Source: a bacterium
Lineage (GTDB): Bacteria; DYJV01; JALVYZ01
Direction: 5' to 3'
DNA length: 23,746 nucleotides
Assembly: GCA_027037705.1 (NCBI GenBank)
Contig: JALVYZ010000340.1
Span: 1 to 23,746, forward strand
This document shows, piece by piece, positions 16,428-22,994 of the stretch. Within the stretch, counting starts at the first letter, position 1, and each line of letters starts with the position of its first letter. A model generated the notes under the pieces. The model made no database searches, was not told the DNA's origin, and worked only from the letters and a program-made list of their open reading frames with translations. Position numbers and translations under genes: made by a program.

Positions 16428-17166
16428 TTGGGCCCAACTCCTCTTTAATTCTGTCAAAAGTAATTCTATTCACAGGTCCTGATATACTAATTGCACCAAC
16501 AACTCTTTTTGTATAATCTTTTATTGCTGCACCAACACATCTAACCCCTGGGTCAACTTCTTCATCATCAATTGCATAGCCTAATTCTTTAACTTTTTCT
16601 AATTCTTCTTTTAGCTTATCTAAGGAAGTAATAGTATTAGGAGTAAATGGCTTCATTTCTCTTGGATTTACATATTTTTCTATCTCTTCTCCACTTTCAA
16701 TTAAAGATGCGAGTTGTGCTTTGCCTGAAGCACAACAATAAACTGGAAGTTGAGCTCCAATTCTTGATACCACTCTCACAGGTTGGTTAGCTTCAACTAC
16801 ATCTATATAAACAATTTTTTGTCCACGTAAAACCGATAAATAAACATTTTCATTACATTTTGCAACTATATCTTCCATTACTGGTCTTGCTTGTCTTAAA
16901 AGACCACTCTGTTTAAGGTAGTTTTGACCTAATTCTAAACATTTTACTCCAAGTCTATAATTTTCATTTAATTTGTTTTGCTCAATATAGCCTTTACTCT
17001 CTAAAGTTGCAAGAAGTCTAAAAACATTATTTTTGTGTAAATTTAATCTTTTGCTTAGCTCTGTTACCCCTAATTCTGTAACATCTCCATTAAATTGTTC
17101 CAAGAGTTCCAAGGCGTTAATTACTGCCTGGATGGTGTATTCTGATTTTTCTCTCTTTTTTCCCAT
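16375..17166 (-). CDS. IclR-family transcriptional regulator
   Basis: 263 residues. A winged helix-turn-helix (about 10-75: AINALELLEQF, VTELSKRLNLHKNNVFRLLATLESKGYI) is followed by the IclR effector-binding domain (QARPVMEDI, CASGKAQLAS, GYAIDDEEVDPGVRCVGAAI), which usually binds small organic acids. The start is clear: ATG with GGAGGGG eight bases before and a perfect promoter upstream. The 3' end overlaps the metal-binding protein gene by at least 17 bases, depending on its start. The target is unknown; IclR members often control neighbouring catabolic genes, but the only co-directional neighbour is that transporter protein. Confidence 0.93.
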   Translation of the reverse strand: MGKKREKSEYTIQAVINALELLEQFNGDVTELGVTELSKRLNLHKNNVFRLLATLESKGYIEQNKLNENYRLGVKCLELGQNYLKQSGLLRQARPVMEDIVAKCNENVYLSVLRGQKIVYIDVVEANQPVRVVSRIGAQLPVYCCASGKAQLASLIESGEEIEKYVNPREMKPFTPNTITSLDKLKEELEKVKELGYAIDDEEVDPGVRCVGAAIKDYTKRVVGAISISGPVNRITFDRIKEELGPIVVEGARKISEKLGYFI

Positions 17167-17190
17167 CGCTTTCCCCTCCTTGTTTTACAT

Positions 17191-17219
17191 ATTATAAATC
17201 TTTTTCTTTAAAATGTCAA
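17191..17219 (-). promoter_or_regulatory. Perfect-consensus sigma70 promoter of the IclR gene
   Basis: The minus strand reads TTGACA (17219-17214), exactly 17 bases of spacer, then TATAAT (17196-17191). The predicted start leaves a leader of about 18 bases that contains AAGGAGGGG before the ATG at 17166. Such a perfect promoter would need repression, and autorepression by IclR would fit (inference). The remaining gap to 17368 is poly-A/T rich with no other clear signal. Confidence 0.8.
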
Positions 17220-17368
17220 TATAAATAAAACATATTTATATAAAAAAAAGTTTTTTTTTTATCAAATTTAATTTTTTTTTTATTTCAGTATGTTGTATTA
17301 AAAAAAATTCAAACAGGGTAGATAAAATTATCCTTGAATAATAAATTTTGTTATGATAAAAATTAAAT

Positions 17369-17890
17369 ATGAAAAAAGAAGTACTACTCATTTGGTTTAT
17401 TATCTTTTTTTGCCTGAATTTAATATTCTCATGTAAGTCAAGAAATGAAAGATTCAAAGAAGTTAATAAAAAGACAATCGAAACTAAGGCTGAAAAGTTA
17501 AAATATTTAAAAATTACAAATACTAACTATACTGTTAAAAAAGGTCATGTTAATTATATTTTAGATGCAACTATTCAAGTGACAAATGTTTCAAATAAAA
17601 AAATTTATTGGTTTAAAGTTCTTGTTAATATCTTTGCAAATGGTAGATTAACTCATTCAATTATTTATACCCCTAATTATTATCCTGGAAAAGATGGAAA
17701 AATGTATTATAGAATTCTTGAACCAAAACAAACAGGAATTTTTAGAATTTTGTTAGGAGAACAATATAATATTAAAGAAAAACCAGATAATGTTGTAATA
17801 ACTTTATTTGAGGTTGGAGACAATTTAGATATTTTTAAAAAGATTAGAGTTAATCCAAAAAAATATTTCATTCCATATACTCCTGAATAA
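17369..17890 (+). CDS. Lipoprotein of unknown function
   Basis: 173 residues with a lipoprotein signal: MKKEV, hydrophobic core, lipobox LIFSC with Cys22. The mature part after a Lys/Glu-rich linker looks like a beta-sandwich (YILDATIQVTNVSNKKIYW, FKVLVNIFANG, LEPKQTGIFRILLGEQ), resembling FxLYD-type or YcfL-like extracytoplasmic domains with 'transition of unbound chain' patterns; I do not assign a family. No Shine-Dalgarno is visible before the ATG. It precedes rarA by two bases, so they are probably co-transcribed, although their jobs seem unrelated. Confidence 0.78.
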   Translation: MKKEVLLIWFIIFFCLNLIFSCKSRNERFKEVNKKTIETKAEKLKYLKITNTNYTVKKGHVNYILDATIQVTNVSNKKIYWFKVLVNIFANGRLTHSIIYTPNYYPGKDGKMYYRILEPKQTGIFRILLGEQYNIKEKPDNVVITLFEVGDNLDIFKKIRVNPKKYFIPYTPE

Positions 17891-17892
17891 AA

Positions 17893-19137
17893 ATGCTTTT
17901 TAGCAAGCCTCTATATCAGCTTATTAGACCTAAAAATTTAAATGAATTTATTGGACATGATAAAGCTATTAAAAATTTAACACCTCAGAATTTGATTTTA
18001 TGGGGACCTCCAGGAATTGGTAAAACAACTCTTGCATATATCCTATCAGAAAAATGGAAAAAGCCTTTTTTTGAAATGTCAGCTGTATTGTCCGGGAAAA
18101 AGGAGGTTAAAGAAATTTTAGATAAAGTAACTGAGTCAGGGCTTCAGTATATTTTATTTATAGATGAAATTCATGCTTTTAATAGAACTCAACAAAATGT
18201 ATTTTTAAAACATTTAGAAGAAGGGAAAATTATTTTAATTGGTGCAACTACTGAAAATCCTTCTTTTGAAGTAATTTCTCCTTTAATTTCAAGATGCAAG
18301 ATAATAAAATTAGAAAAGTTAAATCAAGATAATTTAAAAGAAATATTAAAAAGAGCAATAAGATTTTGTGAAGAAAAAAATATAAAAATTGTTTATTATG
18401 AGGATTTTTTTGAAGATATAACTCTTTTTGCTGATGGTGATGCAAGAGTATTAATAAATACATTTGAAAATTTAATTGAGACTTTAAAAAAAGATGAAAT
18501 TGTTCAGATAACTAAAGAAGACTTTTTTGATTTAATTAATAAAAATTATTACCTTTATGATAAAAGTTATGAAGAACATTACAATCTAATATCAGCTTTT
18601 CATAAAAGTTTAAGGGGAAGTGATCCTGATGCATCATTGTATTGGTTATTTAGAATGTTAGAAGCTGGAGAGAATCCAAGGTATATTTTACGAAGATTAA
18701 TAGTTTGTGCAAGTGAAGATGTTGGAAATGCTGACCCAAATGCTTTAAATATTGCAATAAACGCATTGCATGCTTTTGAATTTGTTGGTCCTCCTGAGGG
18801 TTTTCTTGCAATAGCCCAGGCAACTTTATATATCGCTACTTGTCCTAAAAGTAATTCTGTTTATAAAGCTACGAAAAAAGTGAAAAAAGAAATTAAAGAT
18901 ACAGGAAGTTTACCTGTGCCATTGCATTTAAGAAACGCTGTAACAGATTTGATGAAAAAAATGGGATATGGTAAAGATTATAAATATCCTCATGATTACG
19001 ATTATCATTTTATCCCTCAGGAATATTTCCCAGAAGGTGTAAAAAATAAAAAATTTTATGAACCTGGTGATATTGGTTTTGAGAAAGAGATAAAAAAGAG
19101 AATGAAATGGTGGGAAAAATTAAAGAAAAATTATTGA
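17893..19137 (+). CDS. rarA: Replication-associated recombination protein A (MgsA/RarA AAA+ ATPase)
   Basis: 414 residues. The clamp-loader-like AAA+ core starts at once (PLYQLIRPKNLNEFIGHDK), with Walker A GPPGIGKTT (38-46), Walker B LFIDEIHAF (Asp91, Glu92), sensor 1 in IGATTENPSFEV and the arginine finger in LISRCKI. The C-terminal MgsA tetramerisation domain is seen in RGSDPDASLYWLFRMLEAGE and LIVCASEDVGNADP. It acts at stalled replication forks. The length is slightly shorter than the common ~440 residues. It has no strong binding site, and its start two bases after the lipoprotein stop suggests coupled translation. Confidence 0.95.
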   Translation: MLFSKPLYQLIRPKNLNEFIGHDKAIKNLTPQNLILWGPPGIGKTTLAYILSEKWKKPFFEMSAVLSGKKEVKEILDKVTESGLQYILFIDEIHAFNRTQQNVFLKHLEEGKIILIGATTENPSFEVISPLISRCKIIKLEKLNQDNLKEILKRAIRFCEEKNIKIVYYEDFFEDITLFADGDARVLINTFENLIETLKKDEIVQITKEDFFDLINKNYYLYDKSYEEHYNLISAFHKSLRGSDPDASLYWLFRMLEAGENPRYILRRLIVCASEDVGNADPNALNIAINALHAFEFVGPPEGFLAIAQATLYIATCPKSNSVYKATKKVKKEIKDTGSLPVPLHLRNAVTDLMKKMGYGKDYKYPHDYDYHFIPQEYFPEGVKNKKFYEPGDIGFEKEIKKRMKWWEKLKKNY

Positions 19138-19189
19138 CTGAAATTTAGTTTGTGGTATTAGTAAGCATTCATAATTCAAGGAGGTTTTA

Positions 19190-20188
19190 ATGGAAAAGGA
19201 GATATATATTGTAGGTACTGGCTCTTATGTTCCTAAAAATGTTATTAACAACGAATTTTTTAAACAATTTATTGAAACATCAGATGAGTGGATTTACACT
19301 CGAACTGGGATAAGAGAGAGAAGATGGGCAGATAGAGATGAAGCAGCTTCAGACTTAGCTGCTCAAGCTTTTAATAAAATGAATAAAGAATTGAAAATAG
19401 ATCCATTGGATATAGAATTAATTGTAATGGCAACAATAACTCCAGATACACAATGTCCATCTGGGGCAAACTGGCTTGAAGCTAAAATTGGTGCTAAAAA
19501 TGCAGTATCTTTTGATGTAACTGCTGCATGCTCTGGATTTATTTTTGCTTTAGATGTGGCTAAACAATATTTGTTAAATGGTACATTTAAAAATGCTCTT
19601 GTTGTTGCTTCTGAAATTATGAGTCGAGTAATTGACCTTTATGATAGAGATTCTTGTATATTATGGGGAGATGCGGCTGGTTGCGTATTTTTAACAACAG
19701 ATGAAAAATATCAAGGATATCCTGTGTTAAAGTCAACTCATATCTTTACAGATGGAGAGAATGGCCAGAATCTTTTAATGCCAGGTGGAGGATCTAAAAC
19801 AACTCCAATTTCCCATGAAAGTGTTGATAAAAAATTACATTATTTAAAACTAATTCAGGCAAATGATTCACTAAGAGTTGCAGTAAGAAGATTTTCAGAA
19901 AGTATAAAAGTTGCATTAAAAAATAATAACTTATCTCCTGAAGATATTAACGTAGTAATTCCTCATCAGGCAAATATAAGAATAATTCAAAATGTTGCAA
20001 AATTAAGTAAAATTCCTATGGAAAAGTTTTATCTAACAATTGAGAAGTATGCAAATTCTTCATCTTCAACAGTTCCAACTGCATTAGATGAAGCTGTTAG
20101 AGATGGTACAATAAAAAAAGGAGACAATGTAATATTAACAGCATTTGGAGGAGGGTTAACCTGGGGAAGTGCATATATTAAATGGTGA
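19190..20188 (+). CDS. fabH: Beta-ketoacyl-ACP synthase III
   Basis: 332 residues of the thiolase fold. The catalytic triad is Cys114 (TAACSGFIFAL), His259 (PHQANIRII) and Asn289 (YANSSSSTVPTAL); ETSDEWIYTRTGIRERR and the C-terminal AFGGGLTWGSA are standard FabH signatures. It condenses acetyl-CoA (or a branched starter) with malonyl-ACP to begin fatty acid synthesis. The start is supported by AAGGAGG (19179-19185). No other fab genes are adjacent, so this is either a separated primary FabH or a second copy. The gene is followed by the first inverted repeat array. Confidence 0.95.
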   Translation: MEKEIYIVGTGSYVPKNVINNEFFKQFIETSDEWIYTRTGIRERRWADRDEAASDLAAQAFNKMNKELKIDPLDIELIVMATITPDTQCPSGANWLEAKIGAKNAVSFDVTAACSGFIFALDVAKQYLLNGTFKNALVVASEIMSRVIDLYDRDSCILWGDAAGCVFLTTDEKYQGYPVLKSTHIFTDGENGQNLLMPGGGSKTTPISHESVDKKLHYLKLIQANDSLRVAVRRFSESIKVALKNNNLSPEDINVVIPHQANIRIIQNVAKLSKIPMEKFYLTIEKYANSSSSTVPTALDEAVRDGTIKKGDNVILTAFGGGLTWGSAYIKW

Positions 20189-20255
20189 AGGAGCCAAGTA
20201 CCTGAAATTTTATGTGCTCGGGTAGTAAGGAGTGTGTAATAATTAATAAATGAAC

Positions 20256-20370
20256 ATGCGTAGAAGCGTAAATGCGAAGATGCGTAAAAATGACACAATA
20301 CATCATCCACACATTATTGCATGTACGCATTTACACATTTACGCATCTACGCATTAACGCATCTACGCAT
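20256..20370. repeat. Long imperfect inverted repeat built of TACGCAT-type units
   Basis: The left arm (20256-20292) and right arm (20334-20370) are each 37 bases and pair at 32 of 37 positions, with a 41-base loop. Both are built of degenerate units around ACGCAT spaced 7-10 bases apart; the right side has further units extending to about 20321. The 204-base gap (20189-20392) holds no gene. It lies between fabH and the HIT gene, ending just before the HIT binding site. It could act as a terminator/attenuator or be a DNA-level structure; there is no T-tract directly after the stem. Confidence 0.85.
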
Positions 20371-20392
20371 AAACTCAAAGAGGAGGTGTAAA

Positions 20393-20737
20393 ATGGCTGA
20401 TTGTATTTTTTGTAAAATTATAAATAAAGAGATTCCTTCTGAAATTGTATATGAAGATGAAAATGTTATTGCTTTTAAAGATATTAATCCAAAAGCTCCT
20501 GTGCATATATTAGTTGTTCCAAAAAAACATATTCCTACTTTAAATGATTTTGATGATCCAGATTTAATGGTGAAAGTAATGGAGACCTGCAAAAAAATAG
20601 CTAAAGATTTTAATGTTGCTGAATCAGGTTATAGAGTGCTTGTGAATGTTAATAAGGAAGGCGGTCAAGTTATTTATCATGTGCATTTCCATGTATTAGG
20701 TGGAAGATTATTTAAATTTGAACAAAAAGGTGAGTAA
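20393..20737 (+). CDS. HIT-family (histidine triad) nucleotide-binding protein
   Basis: 114 residues of the HINT branch, which hydrolyses nucleotide phosphoramidates. It starts ADCIFCKIINKEIPS with a CxxC pair, has the family motif PKAPVHILVVPKKHI, and ends with the triad HVHFH (96-100, nucleophile His98) followed by LGGR. I chose ATG at 20393 because GAGGAGGT (20381-20388) stands just before it; an in-frame ATG at 20321 would add 24 residues encoded only by the repeat and is rejected. The stop is one base from the next ATG, so it is coupled to the formyltransferase gene. Confidence 0.95.
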   Translation: MADCIFCKIINKEIPSEIVYEDENVIAFKDINPKAPVHILVVPKKHIPTLNDFDDPDLMVKVMETCKKIAKDFNVAESGYRVLVNVNKEGGQVIYHVHFHVLGGRLFKFEQKGE

Positions 20738-20738
20738 T

Positions 20739-22028
20739 ATGAAAGATTTGAAAGAAAATTATAGAAAAATTATGGATGACCATTTCCCAGATAAAATTGA
20801 AATTAAATATGGAAATACAATATTGATTTATAGAAAAAGAACATGGAAAATTTTTGATGAATCAAAAGGAATTTATGTAGAAAAAGGCTTGAGATATGGA
20901 GAAAATCCTGGTCAGGAAGCTGCATTATATGAACTTATAAATGGGAATCTTGTACTTGGGGATTGCAGATTTATTGAACCAGGTAATGGACTTGTTAGTT
21001 CTTTATCAGAAGAAAATTTCATTCAATTTGGGAAACATCCTGGAAAAATTAATTTAACAGATATAGACAATGGTTTAAATATAATAAAATATTTTGATAA
21101 ACCATGTGCTGTTATTTTAAAACACAATAATCCCTGTGGTGTGGCTGTTTCAGATTCAATAAATGATGCTTATGAAAAAGCTTTTTTTGCAGATAGAATA
21201 GCTGCTTTTGGAGGATGTGCAGTATTAAATAGGAAAGTAGATAAAGAACTGGCTGAATTTATTTCAAAGTATTATATTGAAGTTTTAGTTGCTCCAGAAT
21301 ATAGTGGAGATAGTATTGAAATATTAAAAAAGAGAAAAAATTTAAGAGTTGTTAAAATAGAAAAATTGTATGACCTAAAAAAATATAGATACTTTCGTTT
21401 TGTAGATTTTAAATCTTTAATTGATGGTGGATTAATTTTACAACAATCTCCATTAAATAAAATTGAAAAAAAAGAAGATTTTAAATTGGCAGAAGCAGAA
21501 TATAAAGGTAAAATATATAAAATAGAAAGAGAACCAACTGAAAAAGAATATGAAGATATGCTCTTTGGATGGTTTGTTGAACAAGGAGTAACATCTAATT
21601 CAATTTTATATGTAAAAGATGGAGTAACAGTTGGAATTGGGACGGGAGAACAGGATAGAGTTGGTGTTGCTGAAATCGCAGCATATAAAGCTTATACAAA
21701 ATATGCTGATAGATTATGCTTTGAAAAATATGGAATTTCTTATAAAGAGCTTGAACTTGAAATAAAAAGAGGAAAAAGAGAAGAGAAGTTAAAAATAGAA
21801 ATAGATGAACAAGTTAAAGCAGAAAAAGGGAATTTAATTGGTTCAACAATGATTTCAGATGCTTTTTTCCCATTTAGAGATGGAGTTGATGTTGGAATTT
21901 CTCATGGAGTGACTGCTATTGTACAACCTGGTGGTTCTGAAAGAGATTATGAATCAATAATTGCTTGTAATGAAGCCAATCCTAAAGTTACAATGGTTTT
22001 TACTGGACAGAGAGCGTTTAAGCATTGA
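20739..22028 (+). CDS. Stand-alone AICAR formyltransferase (PurH AICARFT domain without IMP cyclohydrolase)
   Basis: 429 residues from ATG 20739 (binding site AAAGGTGAG overlapping the HIT stop; an in-frame upstream start at 20700 would lie inside the HIT gene). Signatures of the AICAR transformylase half of PurH are present: LRYGENPGQEAAL, the catalytic KHNNPCG (Lys128-His129), FADRIAAFGG, and DAFFPFRDGVD near the C-terminus with GITAIVQPGG-like GVTAIVQPGGS. The N-terminal MGS-like IMP cyclohydrolase domain of normal PurH (about 200 residues) is absent and no candidate is nearby. It would make FAICAR from AICAR and 10-formyl-THF in purine synthesis. Stand-alone forms are known; the cyclohydrolase must be elsewhere. 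Confidence 0.88.
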   Translation: MKDLKENYRKIMDDHFPDKIEIKYGNTILIYRKRTWKIFDESKGIYVEKGLRYGENPGQEAALYELINGNLVLGDCRFIEPGNGLVSSLSEENFIQFGKHPGKINLTDIDNGLNIIKYFDKPCAVILKHNNPCGVAVSDSINDAYEKAFFADRIAAFGGCAVLNRKVDKELAEFISKYYIEVLVAPEYSGDSIEILKKRKNLRVVKIEKLYDLKKYRYFRFVDFKSLIDGGLILQQSPLNKIEKKEDFKLAEAEYKGKIYKIEREPTEKEYEDMLFGWFVEQGVTSNSILYVKDGVTVGIGTGEQDRVGVAEIAAYKAYTKYADRLCFEKYGISYKELELEIKRGKREEKLKIEIDEQVKAEKGNLIGSTMISDAFFPFRDGVDVGISHGVTAIVQPGGSERDYESIIACNEANPKVTMVFTGQRAFKH

Positions 22029-22060
22029 TATAGTGCGAAGTCTGGAGTAGGGAGTAAATA

Positions 22061-22275
22061 GAGGTTAGTTAAGGTTAGTTAGAGTTAGTTGAGGTTAGTG
22101 AATAGGGATTAATTAGGAATTGGCTAATGAGGAGTGGTATGGTAGGTAATTGTGATATTTTTACTATACTACTAAACTACTATACCAATAACAACAAATA
22201 ACTATGAATTACAATTAATTACTACAAATAACAAAAAACTAACACCATCACCAACACTAACACTAACACTAACAC
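22061..22275. repeat. Large degenerate inverted array of GTTAGT/ACTAAC units
   Basis: In the 268-base gap between the AICAR formyltransferase and ubiE, four 10-base tandem units (22061-22100, core GGTTAGTT) face several ACTAAC units of 6-base period (about 22239-22275). Inner segments also pair: TGGTATGGTAG (22135-22145) with CTACTATACCA (22177-22187), 10 of 11. The left half, 22061-22160, has one C in 100 bases; the right half to 22274 has one G. The whole folds as one long imperfect hairpin centred near 22160. No gene is visible in it. Confidence 0.85.
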
Positions 22276-22296
22276 ATATTTATAGGTTAAATATTA

Positions 22297-22974
22297 ATGG
22301 TTGATGAAAAATCAAAAAAAATTCAGGAGATGTTTTCTGAGATTTCGGATAAATATGATTTTTTGAATCATTTTTTAAGTTTTGGTCAAGATATTTATTG
22401 GAGAAAAAAAGTTGCAAATATAATTAAAAATATTCCAAATAATGATAAAGTTATTGATGTCGCTTGTGGTACTGGAGATTTAGCAATTGAGATAAATAAA
22501 AAAATAAATAAAAATATAACAGGAATTGATTTTTGTTATGAAATGTTAAAAATTGCTAAAAAAAAAACAAAAGAACTAACTTTTATAAATGGTGATGCAA
22601 CAAATTTACCATTAAAGGATAATTCTTTTGATATTTTAACAATAGCATTTGGTATCAGAAATATTCCTGAAAGAAAAAAAGCATTAAAAGAGTTTTATAG
22701 AGTATTAAAAAAAAAAGGATATTTAATTATTCTTGAATTTTCAATTCCAGATAATTTTTTATTCAGATTTTACTTTGAAAAAGTTTTACCATTTTTAGGT
22801 GGAATATTTTCAAAAAAAGAAGCTTATAAATATCTTCCAGATTCTGTTAAAAAATTTCCATCTGTAAGTAATTTTATAAAAGAAATAAATGAAATAGGTT
22901 TTTCAAGAATTGAAATTTTTTCTCTTTCTTTGGGAACTGTAAAAATTTATAAATGTGAAAAAGGGGCGGTGTAA
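22297..22974 (+). CDS. ubiE: Demethylmenaquinone/ubiquinone C-methyltransferase
   Basis: 225 residues of a class I SAM methyltransferase in the UbiE/MenG family. Signature MFSEISDKYDFLNHFLSFG opens the protein; SAM motif I is VACGTGDLA (55-63), followed by FDILTIAFGIRNIPERKKAL and LEFSIP. It methylates demethylmenaquinol in the last step of menaquinone synthesis; with no ubiquinone genes in view I cannot exclude ubiquinone. It begins after the inverted array with only a weak binding site, and its last bases form the left arm of the flagellin terminator. Gene could equally be named menG. Confidence 0.92.
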   Translation: MVDEKSKKIQEMFSEISDKYDFLNHFLSFGQDIYWRKKVANIIKNIPNNDKVIDVACGTGDLAIEINKKINKNITGIDFCYEMLKIAKKKTKELTFINGDATNLPLKDNSFDILTIAFGIRNIPERKKALKEFYRVLKKKGYLIILEFSIPDNFLFRFYFEKVLPFLGGIFSKKEAYKYLPDSVKKFPSVSNFIKEINEIGFSRIEIFSLSLGTVKIYKCEKGAV

Positions 22975-22987
22975 TTACCACCACCCC
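22958..22987 (-). terminator. Intrinsic terminator of the flagellin gene
   Basis: Stem arms 22963-22971 and 22979-22987 (GGGGCGGTG / CACCACCCC, 8 of 9 pairs plus one A-C mismatch), loop of seven bases. On the minus strand the stem is followed by five T (22962-22958), the classical arrangement for the flagellin transcript. On the plus strand only AAATTATTT follows, so ubiE would be less efficiently ended. The left arm lies within the last codons of ubiE. Confidence 0.85.
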
Positions 22988-22994
22988 AAATTAT

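Noticed and set aside
17236-17457. A 73-codon minus-strand frame in the iclR/lipoprotein gap
   Set aside because: It covers poly-A/T sequence and the signal peptide region of the lipoprotein on the other strand; composition is Ile/Phe/Lys rich without any family feature.
20256-20370. Possible CRISPR array
   Set aside because: Units are only 7-10 bases apart, degenerate and arranged as inverted arms, with no unique spacers of 25-45 bases and no cas genes nearby.
20321-20392. N-terminal extension of the HIT protein from an upstream ATG
   Set aside because: The 24 extra residues are just translated repeat units, and a strong GAGGAGGT site precedes the ATG at 20393, where family members begin.
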